Source of the DNA: Bacteroidales bacterium
GTDB taxonomy: Bacteria; Bacteroidota; Bacteroidia; Bacteroidales; UBA10428
DNA: 52,660 nt
Assembly: GCA_016926235.1 (NCBI GenBank)
Contig: JAFGOZ010000095.1
Location: forward strand, 1 to 52,660
Direction of reading: 5' to 3'
Below are positions 16,684 through 25,531 of the stretch, piece by piece. Numbering within the stretch: the first letter of the stretch is position 1; each line of letters starts with the position of its first letter. The notes below the pieces were generated by a model. The model was not told the DNA's origin. It saw only the letters and a program-made list of their open reading frames with translations, and did not search any database. The position numbers and the translations under genes were made by a program.

Positions 16684-18810
16684 TTATTTTACAACAACCT
16701 TTACCCTGTCAAGATTGGCTACCTTAGTGTTCAGAGCATTTTTATCTCCATTTCTCTCTGAAGCTACCAGCAACATTGGGAAAAAAGTACCCTTATCATT
16801 GAACTTATGCTTTGTAACAATTTCTACATGTGCGCCATTGTTTTTTACTTTGGCATTTTTTAAATCGAGGACATCTTTGTAAGTTTCGGAGTTGTCAAAA
16901 TCCCATGCTGCAGATACCAGTATGCCTTTATCTTTCGGAATTTCAATAACTGCCTTAAAAGTAACGGTCTGCCCTACTGAAATGTCGGCCCGTTTTTTCC
17001 CATTTATGGTAATGTTAACAACAGGCTGTATTCCTGCACGTTCATCGGCAGTTTCAGGAACAATTACCTGACCTTCCTCTATTTTATAATTGGTTGAAGC
17101 TGCCGGGGGAATGCCTTTTTCCACCCATAGGCTCAAATCGAGAAGTGATTGTTGAAGTATGCCCATATAAAGAAAAAACAAGCCCTCGTTTTTTACATGT
17201 ACTAAGTATGAATGGGCAGCATTATCCATATACCATAACCGGAAATTATCATCTGTTTGGTCTTTAAGGTTTTCGATTACACGCTGGCGGTACCAGTCGG
17301 ATTGCCATGGAAAAGCTTCACTGTCCCATAAAGAGCCCAGTAAAATCATTTTTCCCTTGAATTTTCCTGTCGGTACGGAACCCGCGGCGCCCATGGCAAA
17401 CATAGGTCCCAACAGCATAGGGCGTTGAGGATAAAGGGGATTGCCATCTTTATCCCGGAACTGGTCATAAACATAATAGGATTTATCGGGTACCTGATGG
17501 CGATGATAGGTTTGAACCGCCAGGAAGTTGGAATTATCAACCTGCACTTCATCGCCTGGTTTTATTTTAGCCAGGATATCCAATGGATTGGTTGGTGCGA
17601 GAGCCACTTTATCCCCTGAAACTTTCGTGATCTGAAGGCTTGATCCCGCCGCAGCACCGGTTTTAATAATCAAATCGCCACCCAGGAAGTTTACGTCGGG
17701 CATAATATCTTCTAACCAGTAAGCTTCGGGTTTTTCGCCCTGGTCGCCTGTGTTTTTCCAGGCTTTATCAGCGCTACCCCGATCTTCGGGAGAAGCAGGA
17801 TTGCATAGGCCGGATTTAACAGCTTCATCGTAGCCAATAGCTGCTTTGATTTTGGAAACTTTTTGAATTCGGGCATTTAAAAGCGATTTAGGGGGATTGT
17901 ATCCCAGATAGCCAGGTTTATTCCAGAAATCTTCTGTAAAATAATTTCTATCGATCATTACAACACTGCTGTATAAAACCAGGAAGCCGTGTATTCCCAT
18001 TGTTTGCCAGGCATACCAGGCTTTAGGGGGAAACCCCATACGGGTAACTTCTTGTAAGGCTTCCTTCTCTTCCTGGTTGAGGCCGGCGTACATGTCACCG
18101 CTTCCTCCCGGTTCTATGGCATCCAGGATTTGGGGAAATTTATCATTTAAAATACGCATGGCATGCATTCTTATGGTAAAGCAATTTGGGATTGCCATAG
18201 GTGACCCCATTACATAAGGAACAGCCCCGTCCCAAACGCCCTCTGTGTTCTCAATTCCCCCAACAGTGCGATAGGCCCCGCCGCTGCCGCCAAAAAGATA
18301 ACCGTAAGGTCGATTGCCCCCAAACAGTTCCTGTGCAACCATCCGTGAAAAATCAGCTGATGCTGCATTGGCCCGGTAAGCCCCAATTGTGCCATCGCTA
18401 AGGTCAGTATTGGTAAAATCTGTTTTACCCCCGCCATTGGTTTCAATAAAGTAAGCGCCATGGGTAACACTAAATCCAATCATACTTTCTTCACCTGTCA
18501 TCTCTGCCATAGACATTGCTATGTTCTCATTGTCAGGAAACGGTGTAACATATTGAAAAAAACGTCCTTCATAAGTTTCATTTGAAGGAAAATAGAATGA
18601 AAAACGGGTATCGGTCCCCTTAAACCCCCCATGTACATAACGGAACCGAAAAGGTTTGTCCCTCCATTCGTCAATATCCACATAAGGATTTTTAAAAACT
18701 GTATCTTTTGTTTCAAATGTAAAGGTTTTACCTGTGAGGCTGTTTTGTGCCTTACATACAAATCCTGCAGCAAAAGCTGCGATGATTATTAAAATTTTCA
18801 TTTTTTTCAT
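16684..18810 (-). CDS. Large secreted alpha/beta-hydrolase-like protein with PKD-like C-terminus
   Basis: The 708-residue protein has a signal peptide ending near FVCKAQ. A serine-nucleophile elbow GYLFGGSGGAYR (S176) followed by VGGIENTEGVWDGAVPYV indicates an alpha/beta-hydrolase core. The arrangement recalls tannase/feruloyl-esterase-like proteins, but I cannot assign a family. A late conserved segment (WYMDNAAHSYLVH) could supply the catalytic His. Residues ~605-708 look like an Ig/PKD-type domain (TVTFKAVIEIPKD, SAAWDFDNSE). It sits between the SDR gene and the GH78 relic within the secreted-enzyme train. An esterase acting on substituted glycans is plausible but unproven. Confidence 0.6.
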   Translation of the reverse strand: MKKMKILIIIAAFAAGFVCKAQNSLTGKTFTFETKDTVFKNPYVDIDEWRDKPFRFRYVHGGFKGTDTRFSFYFPSNETYEGRFFQYVTPFPDNENIAMSMAEMTGEESMIGFSVTHGAYFIETNGGGKTDFTNTDLSDGTIGAYRANAASADFSRMVAQELFGGNRPYGYLFGGSGGAYRTVGGIENTEGVWDGAVPYVMGSPMAIPNCFTIRMHAMRILNDKFPQILDAIEPGGSGDMYAGLNQEEKEALQEVTRMGFPPKAWYAWQTMGIHGFLVLYSSVVMIDRNYFTEDFWNKPGYLGYNPPKSLLNARIQKVSKIKAAIGYDEAVKSGLCNPASPEDRGSADKAWKNTGDQGEKPEAYWLEDIMPDVNFLGGDLIIKTGAAAGSSLQITKVSGDKVALAPTNPLDILAKIKPGDEVQVDNSNFLAVQTYHRHQVPDKSYYVYDQFRDKDGNPLYPQRPMLLGPMFAMGAAGSVPTGKFKGKMILLGSLWDSEAFPWQSDWYRQRVIENLKDQTDDNFRLWYMDNAAHSYLVHVKNEGLFFLYMGILQQSLLDLSLWVEKGIPPAASTNYKIEEGQVIVPETADERAGIQPVVNITINGKKRADISVGQTVTFKAVIEIPKDKGILVSAAWDFDNSETYKDVLDLKNAKVKNNGAHVEIVTKHKFNDKGTFFPMLLVASERNGDKNALNTKVANLDRVKVVVK

Positions 18811-18839
18811 ATAGGTTTTACTTTAATATATTGTATATC

Positions 18840-19820
18840 TTACCAGTCCTTCTTTTTTACAATAGATATATAATTAGATAGCAGGCTTTTAGGCACTGCT
18901 TCAATTAATTCATCTATGTCCCATGGTCCGTCATCCTTCTTAATGGAAGCCGCTTCAGCGGGCTCGGTATATAAAGTTACCCGTGAATCCCCGGTTACTG
19001 TGAACACGGCACCGTTTATAAACTCAGCCTCTTGTGTACACAGATAGGCGACAAAAGGAGCTGCTTTATCAGGAGCAGCATGGGCCTCTTCAATTGCCTT
19101 AAGCTTTTCCTGGTCCATTTTTTTAGCACCAAGAATTGCCTCTATTTTTTTCTTAGCAATAGTGAAATTTAGAATATGCCCGGGCGAAGCCGTTTGCGGG
19201 CAGATTGTATTAACTGTAATGCCAAACTGGTTTAGCTCCTTGGCGGCAGCTTTACTGAAACCTACAAGGCCAGCATTAGCGGCGCTATATACTGTAAGTC
19301 CAGCCAGCCCAATCCAGGCATCGGACGAAACGTTTATAATACGGCCAAATTTCTGCTGAACCATGTAAGGGATCGCGTGTTTCATTGTATTATAAGCGCC
19401 TTTGAGTTTTGGTATCATAAGATGATCCCAGTCTTTTTCAGTGGTTTCAACAAGCATTCCTGAACCTAAACCGGCAGCGTTATTGATAAGAATATCAATT
19501 CTGCCCCACTTTTCGATGGCAGTCCGGATCATATTCCTACTTGTTTCATGATCCGATACATCCCCAAAGAAAGGCAGGGCATCCCCGCCCGCATTAATAA
19601 TTTCTTTGGCGGTACTTTCAGCATCCCCGCTAAGTGAATTATATCTTGCTTTTTCTGCATCGGTCAAAATGTCCAGGTTCTCAATTATTCCTGATTTTGG
19701 TTTGCGGTTATTGGTCAACACTTTAGCGCCTTCACGGGCCAACACCAAAGCGATTCCTTTACCTACACCTTGTCCTGAACCAGTTACAACGGCAACTTTG
19801 CCTTCTAATTTGTTTGTCAT
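18840..19820 (-). CDS. Short-chain dehydrogenase/reductase with Lys/Asn swap
   Basis: The ATG at 19820 gives 326 residues; the longer frame begins at a TTG (19829). The Rossmann motif TGSGQGVGKG and the NNAAG motif are normal, and S165 and Y178 of the catalytic set are present. However, the YxxxK motif reads YSAAN (N182), and the usual Asn of the alpha-4 helix reads IPKLKGAYN (K138). Lys and Asn are thus exchanged, as in polyketide-synthase ketoreductases. There is no signal peptide, so it is cytoplasmic. The C-terminal ~90 residues extend beyond a classical SDR of ~250. Position within the glycan train suggests oxidation or reduction of a released sugar or substituent, substrate unknown. Confidence 0.85.
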   Translation of the reverse strand: MTNKLEGKVAVVTGSGQGVGKGIALVLAREGAKVLTNNRKPKSGIIENLDILTDAEKARYNSLSGDAESTAKEIINAGGDALPFFGDVSDHETSRNMIRTAIEKWGRIDILINNAAGLGSGMLVETTEKDWDHLMIPKLKGAYNTMKHAIPYMVQQKFGRIINVSSDAWIGLAGLTVYSAANAGLVGFSKAAAKELNQFGITVNTICPQTASPGHILNFTIAKKKIEAILGAKKMDQEKLKAIEEAHAAPDKAAPFVAYLCTQEAEFINGAVFTVTGDSRVTLYTEPAEAASIKKDDGPWDIDELIEAVPKSLLSNYISIVKKKDW

Positions 19821-19908
19821 AATAATCAAAATTTTGGAAATGGATTATTACCCATCCGGGTTATTTTGCAGGTGAGGCAGACATACCATAATAATGCTTC
19901 CATCATAA

Positions 19909-21666
19909 TTACTGTTTTAAAGAATTAAAGGAAAATACAATTTTATCACCTTTACTTATCCCATTTTCATTAAAGATGTCAATAGTGAAATAGTAATCAA
20001 GTGTGGAGTTGAGGCTGTGTATTGTTAGCGAATCAGCGCCCATGACCTGGTAGTTCTGGTACAATTTATCCGGCGCTATTCCATAACGGATATTATACCC
20101 GGTGGCACCGGTCCGTTTTTCCCATTTCAGTGTAACTTTTCGTTTGTCTTCCTGATCACGGTCAACTGTAAAAAAGCGTATAGGTTGTGGTTTTTTCCCA
20201 TTTCCAAAGCCAAACACCCGAAACCCTGAAATAGCAAAGTTTCCATCGGGAACGCGAATATTTGTAATACGGATATAACGGATTGTTTTCTTCTGAGGGA
20301 GGCGTATAAATTCGTGGGGGCTATCCTTAGTACTATGCGATTTGTCGATAAGTGTTTCCCAATTTTTTTTATCAGGTGACCTCTCTATCTTATATTGGTA
20401 AAAAATATTATCAGCCAGGCCTGATATATGTGAATTCTGCTCGGCAAAATTGACCTGTATGGCATACACGGATGAATTATCAGATAAATCAATCATTAGC
20501 CATTCACCGGGCTTGCCTGATTCTGCACTCCAGTAAGTACGGGCATCTTCATCTGCGGCATTCCGGCCGGGATAATCTGGCAGGGAAGATGAGACCTCAA
20601 TGGCTTTACCATAAGATAGCAGCATCCACTGGGGTTGATAATCTTCGGGCCCGCTCATTTTGCGTTGAGGTAATGTATGGGGGAAGTCGCCGAAGCCGGT
20701 ATAAGTGTTAAAGGTTCCGTCTTTGTCAAAAAATGCAGGCCATAAACCCATCCTTCTTTCAAAGTTATGTTTTACTGAAATTGCCATAGTTCCCATATGC
20801 CAGTAGTTTCCATATTTATCTATAAAAGTGCTGCCATGTCCGGCGCCACCCATAAAACCACCCGGTTTATAGGCAAATGGATTGTGATCTTGCCGTTTAT
20901 ATGGTCCTAAAGGCTTATCAGCAACATACACTGCATCATTATAGCTTTTAAATTGTGTTCCCGGGGAGGCGTATTGAAGATAATATTTTCCATTGTACTT
21001 ATTCAACCATGTGCCTTCTATCCATGTATAGGTATTAACCTGTTCGTTGATTTCCCCAAAAACCTCCCATCCATTTTCTTTCAGGTTCACTCTTACCAGG
21101 TCTTCCGGTTTTCCTATCACTTCGAAGTTGTTGCGGTAATCAAGTTCAACTCCCCGGATAGGAATTGCCGGATGGCATCCCCAATAAAAATAAAGGCGCT
21201 GGTCATCATCCATAAAAAATGCCGGGTCCCAAACAGGGAAATCAAAGGAATCTTTTGCAATTTGCCATTTGCCTGACAAAGGATCGGCAGATTTATAAAT
21301 AGTATTCCTTTTTTCTGAAGAGGCCATAAAATAAATGGTATCCTGAATTGCGATGGCTGTTGGCGCATAGTCCTCGGTTGGAATCTGGTCGGAACGTACA
21401 AACGACCATTCGGCCAGGTCTTTTGAATGCCAGTAACCTCCACTCATAGACGCAAAAAGATAGTACCTGTCTTTAAACCAAATTACAGTAGGATCTGCAC
21501 CTTCCCTGTATGAGGGGTTCTTGTTAATCTGAAACCTGTAATTCAGGTCCATCGGATTGCAAATGGTGGATTGTCCTGCAGGAGAATTATTGTAACAGCA
21601 TACGCCAATCAAAAAAAGAATTGAAGCAAGGCAAATCATGCCTAATGTATATGATCTTTTATCCAT
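19909..21666 (-). CDS. GH43-family secreted glycosidase with discoidin-like and FnIII domains
   Basis: The 585-residue protein has a Sec-type N-terminus (LGMICLASILFLIGVCCYN). The GH43 propeller spans about 35-345: SYREGADPTVIWF carries the general-base Asp (D58), FPVWDPAFFMDDDQRLYFYWG the second acidic site, and YTWIEGTWLNKYNGKYYL the general acid. An F5/8-type (discoidin, CBM32-like) sandwich follows at about 350-485 (AEQNSHISGLADNI, IRYIRITNIRVPDGNF). An FnIII-like module ends the protein (VTLKWEKRTGATGYNIRYG). Likely arabinofuranosidase, xylosidase or related exo-activity. Domain borders are by eye. Confidence 0.85.
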   Translation of the reverse strand: MDKRSYTLGMICLASILFLIGVCCYNNSPAGQSTICNPMDLNYRFQINKNPSYREGADPTVIWFKDRYYLFASMSGGYWHSKDLAEWSFVRSDQIPTEDYAPTAIAIQDTIYFMASSEKRNTIYKSADPLSGKWQIAKDSFDFPVWDPAFFMDDDQRLYFYWGCHPAIPIRGVELDYRNNFEVIGKPEDLVRVNLKENGWEVFGEINEQVNTYTWIEGTWLNKYNGKYYLQYASPGTQFKSYNDAVYVADKPLGPYKRQDHNPFAYKPGGFMGGAGHGSTFIDKYGNYWHMGTMAISVKHNFERRMGLWPAFFDKDGTFNTYTGFGDFPHTLPQRKMSGPEDYQPQWMLLSYGKAIEVSSSLPDYPGRNAADEDARTYWSAESGKPGEWLMIDLSDNSSVYAIQVNFAEQNSHISGLADNIFYQYKIERSPDKKNWETLIDKSHSTKDSPHEFIRLPQKKTIRYIRITNIRVPDGNFAISGFRVFGFGNGKKPQPIRFFTVDRDQEDKRKVTLKWEKRTGATGYNIRYGIAPDKLYQNYQVMGADSLTIHSLNSTLDYYFTIDIFNENGISKGDKIVFSFNSLKQ

Positions 21667-21696
21667 TGATTGTGTTAAAGTTTTTTCATGATTGGC

Positions 21697-22824
21697 TCAT
21701 ACTTTTATATATATTTTCTTACGATCGAGCAGATATCCTGCCAGCCAGCATAAAAGCATAAAGGAGATGGCGAAAAGCAGCGATCCAAGGTTTGCCCCCA
21801 CATATGAGAAAATATTATTGTAAAGCCAGCTATTTAAAGACGTTTGTTGAACCGGGAAAATGAGTAATATCAGTAGGCCCACCATGGAAAGCATATAGAT
21901 GAAAAGTGCGTTGCGGCCAAAAACCTCGAAAAACCTGACACCGGTTTTCATTCCGCGGAAATCGAGCAGGTATATTATGCAGGCCAGGATCATGCAATCA
22001 AGTCCTGAAGTGTGCAGTACGAAAGAACTGGTCCATAGTTTTTTGTTTATTGGAAAGCTGATGTTCCACCAATACGCTATAAAAAAACAGGCAAAACCAA
22101 CCATGAATAGTTTGGCCAATCCCTCATAAGTACGGCCGTTCTTTTGGATATACATCCCTGCAAAGGCACCTGCAACAACAGTAACAATGGCAGGGAATGT
22201 GCTTAATATGCCTTCAGGGTCAAACGGGAAACCATCGCCAATCCATAAGTGGCCCGTTCCCATAAGGAAAGTATCCAGTTTTAAAACAGCGTTGGTTTGG
22301 ATTGCCAGGGGATCTGGTCCACCACCAAAAAATACCAGCACGGGCCAGTATAATATCAGGATGGCAACACTAATCACAGCAATGGCGCGAGGCTTGAAAT
22401 AATAGAAAAGGAGCGATGCAACACAGTAAGTTATTGCTATACGTTGCAATACTCCTAACAGCCTTGTTTCAGAAAAAGGGGGAAAGAGTGAGCCGGCCTG
22501 CATTTTCATCATCATTGAGTAAGGGTACATGAGCAGGTAGCCCAGTATAAAAATGATGAGGGTGCGCTTAAAAATTTTAAATAGCACTTTGGCCTGGGGT
22601 TCACTTTTCCACCTGTTCATTACAAAGCTGATTGCGGCCCCTACAGCGAATAAAAATGAAGGGAACACCAAGTCGGCACCGGTAAATCCATGCCATTTTG
22701 CATGGTCCAACGGGGCAAAAACATGGTTAAAATCACCGGGGGTGTTTACAATGATCATTAAGCAAACGGTCATACCCCTGAAAACGTCAAGGGCGATAAA
22801 TCGTGATGATGTTTGTGCAGCCAT
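21697..22824 (-). CDS. NagX/DUF5009-like multi-pass membrane acyltransferase family protein
   Basis: The 375-residue integral membrane protein begins SSRFIALDVFRGMTVCLMII, then NTPGDFNHVFAPLDHAKWHG and TGADLVFPSFLFAVGAAISF. These match the NagX/heparan-alpha-glucosaminide acetyltransferase-related family (DUF5009/DUF1624). About ten hydrophobic segments are visible. In Bacteroidota glycan loci such proteins are common next to GH43 and GH20 genes; transport or trans-membrane acyl transfer to sugars is proposed but not settled. It lies 30 bp upstream of the GH43 gene and is probably co-transcribed. Confidence 0.85.
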   Translation of the reverse strand: MAAQTSSRFIALDVFRGMTVCLMIIVNTPGDFNHVFAPLDHAKWHGFTGADLVFPSFLFAVGAAISFVMNRWKSEPQAKVLFKIFKRTLIIFILGYLLMYPYSMMMKMQAGSLFPPFSETRLLGVLQRIAITYCVASLLFYYFKPRAIAVISVAILILYWPVLVFFGGGPDPLAIQTNAVLKLDTFLMGTGHLWIGDGFPFDPEGILSTFPAIVTVVAGAFAGMYIQKNGRTYEGLAKLFMVGFACFFIAYWWNISFPINKKLWTSSFVLHTSGLDCMILACIIYLLDFRGMKTGVRFFEVFGRNALFIYMLSMVGLLILLIFPVQQTSLNSWLYNNIFSYVGANLGSLLFAISFMLLCWLAGYLLDRKKIYIKV

Positions 22825-22885
22825 TAAAGAGTTACTTTAGGATGATTGTGTTATTTTCAGTCCGTGACAAGTCAAAATTCATTGG

Positions 22886-23749
22886 TTACTGTAATTTGAG
22901 CCATTTTAGAAACATGTCCGTCCATTCATCAACCGCAAGCCCTTGTTTTTTTATTCCGAACCCATGCCCGCCTTTCTGAAACAGATGCAGTTCTGTTGCT
23001 TTTTGAGTTGCCACCCACTTATTGTACAAAGCAGTACAATGTGTTTGAAATCCAAAATTATCATCTGATGTACCTGCAATGAACATTGGCGGGGCATCAA
23101 CCGGCACAGGGTTGTTTGAATAATATCCGACATAAGGGTAAATAGGCGCAACAAACGCCGGACGGCTAAGTGGATCGTATGTAAAAGCTACACCTGAAGC
23201 AACCGTTCCTCCTGCAGAAAATCCCATAATTCCGATTGAATCAGGGTTTAGTTTCCATGTTGCTGCATGTTGCTTCACATAAGTAATTGCGGCCCTTCCA
23301 TCAGCTATAGCCATAGCTATAATTGGTTGTATTGACTTTGCATGTTCTTCTGAGCCAATCTTTCGATCCGTCATTTCTTTTGCTATATCATTTGTTTTCA
23401 TATGATCAAGCCTGTATTTTAACACAAAAACTGTAATACCTTTACTATTCAACCATTTAGCAACATCGTAACCTTCGTTACCTATGGCTAGCATTAAAAA
23501 TGCCCCGCCCGGGCAAACTACAACAGCCTTTCCTGTGGCAATTTTGTTTTCCGGCCTAAACACGGTTAAGGTAGGATCGGTTACATTAAATACTAAAGGG
23601 AAACCACCGCCAAGTTCGGTTTCTTTCCAGTCCCAATTCTCAGAATCCGGGGCTTTACCAGGGTATAAACGAATAACTTCCTGCGAGAAACTGTTTATAG
23701 CTAATAACAGAAGGCTAAATCCTGCAAATAAAAAAATCAATATTTTCAT
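22886..23749 (-). CDS. Secreted alpha/beta-hydrolase acetylesterase (second copy)
   Basis: The 287-residue enzyme has a signal peptide ending near INSFSQ and a mature start VIRLYPGKAPDSENW, nearly the same as the esterase at 9077-9943. The oxyanion segment VCPGGAFLML (about 78-87), elbow G176-F-S178-A-G180 and terminal GGHGFG histidine are intact. It is a diverged paralogue rather than a recent duplicate, because much of the middle differs. Two copies in one locus suggest two acetyl positions or two compartments. Exact specificity is unknown. Confidence 0.8.
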   Translation of the reverse strand: MKILIFLFAGFSLLLLAINSFSQEVIRLYPGKAPDSENWDWKETELGGGFPLVFNVTDPTLTVFRPENKIATGKAVVVCPGGAFLMLAIGNEGYDVAKWLNSKGITVFVLKYRLDHMKTNDIAKEMTDRKIGSEEHAKSIQPIIAMAIADGRAAITYVKQHAATWKLNPDSIGIMGFSAGGTVASGVAFTYDPLSRPAFVAPIYPYVGYYSNNPVPVDAPPMFIAGTSDDNFGFQTHCTALYNKWVATQKATELHLFQKGGHGFGIKKQGLAVDEWTDMFLKWLKLQ

Positions 23750-23838
23750 TGTTTTAGTTTTATGTTTTATGTTTTATCCTGAGCACCGGTTGAATCAAAA
23801 GCGGCGCTGTTTTATTTAAAAGAATAAGCGGTTTCTAG

Positions 23839-25527
23839 TTAAAAATCAAACGGCCTTGGGTTGTTTGGGGGAGCAACCGGCAAATATTCAAACCAGTCAT
23901 AATTGGCATTGGAAACACTTTCCATATCATTACCGGTAGCATACAATCCGACATATGTTCCTGAAAATCCTCCGGCTGTTTCAGAACTTAAAAATTTAGA
24001 ATCGACAATTTGAATTTCGGTATAATCATCATTCCCCTGGGAATAAAAGAATTTGTACGTTGATTTCGCCCCTTCTATTTTTAAGTTAACAGGCCCTTTT
24101 TTCAGTTCGATTTTTTTTGATTCGTAGACAACGGAACCGAACCTCAATTCAGCAACAAGATATCTTTTCCCGTTTTGTTGTTTGATCATCAGGCCAAAAT
24201 GTGAGCCGTTGTTCACTAAAACGAACCCGGCTTGTTCATTTTCCTTCGCGGGATCAAATTCAACCCTGGTGGATGCTTTGAAATAAAAATCCTGTAGCCT
24301 TCTACCAACAAAAGTAGGGGAGCCTTTTTCACCTAAGTTTATTGAAGAGACTTTTAAACTTAAAAATCCTTTTCTTGCATCAAGCGAGTAATTAATATTC
24401 ACAGGAGCCTGGATATAATTCCATTCAAACCCTAATGTTTGATCAGTAAACTCAGTCTTTGTTGGTTTTACAGGAAAAGGCTTTAAAGGAAGCGTAGGAC
24501 AGGTCATTTTTTCTGAAAGGGTACCGTTTCCGTTCACCACTGGCCATCCATTTGTAGGCCATATTAACGGCACAAGGCAGGTTTCACGTCCTAAAATCTG
24601 ATGTGAATCAAAGCCAACAGACCTGAACCCGTGACATACCATCCAGTATGATCCATCATGAGCCTGAACAATATCTGCATGGCCGACTCCCTTGATTGCA
24701 GATGATGCGCCTGCTGCATTTGCGTGTGTCAGTATCGGGTTTGCCGGATTATCAGTATACGGCCCCCAGATACTATGGCTCCTGGCAATAGTTTCCCTAT
24801 GGCATTCATGGGTACCCCCTTCTGCGGCCATCAGGTAATAATACCCGTCTTTTTTATAAATATGGGGGCCCTCGGTAGCATTCTGGCCGGTTCCACACCA
24901 GATTTTACGCCCTTCGTCCAATATTTTTCCGGTTTTCAGGTCAATTTCTTTCAATATAAAAGCCTGGGATATTACATAGGATTTTCCGTCATCGTCAAAA
25001 AAAAGGCTTGGGTCAATTCCCTTTACATCTGTCCATACAGGGTCAGACCATGGGCCGGCCGGATTTTTTGCAGTAACATAAAAATTACCAACATCGCCGC
25101 CCATGCTTGTTGTAATCATGTAAAATGTGCCGTCATGGTAGCTTATGGTTGGCGCAAAGATATTCATCCCCTTAGGCAACTGCTCTTTACGGTCGATACA
25201 ATGACCTATTTGTTCCCAGTTTACCAGATCTTTACTGTGAAAAACCGGAACCCCCGGAAAGTATTCAAATGTACTGGTTACCAAATAATAATCTTCTCCA
25301 ACCCTGCAGATAGCCGGATCGGGATAAACCCCCGGAAGAATAGGATTGGTATAAGTTACCGGTTCGTTCGGTGCAATTAGCGGCGCAAACGGATTTCTAT
25401 AATCTACTCCGCCATATACTTTCATATATTCCTGAAAATTCTGGGCGGATAAACTGAAATTCAAAATGACGGGCAAGAAACAAATTACCCATTTTAGGTT
25501 TTTTATTGTTAATTTCATAGCGGACAT
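23839..25527 (-). CDS. GH43 beta-xylosidase/alpha-L-arabinofuranosidase with C-terminal beta-sandwich
   Basis: The 562-residue protein has a signal peptide (ICFLPVILNFSLSAQ). The propeller begins NPILPGVYPDPAICRVGEDYY (D70 is the general base), with ICRVGEDYYLVTSTFEYFPG and FHSKDLVNW as family hallmarks. IDPSLFFDDDG carries the modulating Asp and NATEGPHIYKKDGYYYLM the general-acid Glu. From about 360 on, a concanavalin-like beta-xylosidase C-terminal domain is visible (FEWNYIQAPVNINYSLDARKG). The start lies 5 bp after the stop of the GH106-like gene, so they are co-translated. An exo-acting xylosidase or arabinofuranosidase is most likely. Confidence 0.9.
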   Translation of the reverse strand: MSAMKLTIKNLKWVICFLPVILNFSLSAQNFQEYMKVYGGVDYRNPFAPLIAPNEPVTYTNPILPGVYPDPAICRVGEDYYLVTSTFEYFPGVPVFHSKDLVNWEQIGHCIDRKEQLPKGMNIFAPTISYHDGTFYMITTSMGGDVGNFYVTAKNPAGPWSDPVWTDVKGIDPSLFFDDDGKSYVISQAFILKEIDLKTGKILDEGRKIWCGTGQNATEGPHIYKKDGYYYLMAAEGGTHECHRETIARSHSIWGPYTDNPANPILTHANAAGASSAIKGVGHADIVQAHDGSYWMVCHGFRSVGFDSHQILGRETCLVPLIWPTNGWPVVNGNGTLSEKMTCPTLPLKPFPVKPTKTEFTDQTLGFEWNYIQAPVNINYSLDARKGFLSLKVSSINLGEKGSPTFVGRRLQDFYFKASTRVEFDPAKENEQAGFVLVNNGSHFGLMIKQQNGKRYLVAELRFGSVVYESKKIELKKGPVNLKIEGAKSTYKFFYSQGNDDYTEIQIVDSKFLSSETAGGFSGTYVGLYATGNDMESVSNANYDWFEYLPVAPPNNPRPFDF

Positions 25528-25531
25528 AAAA

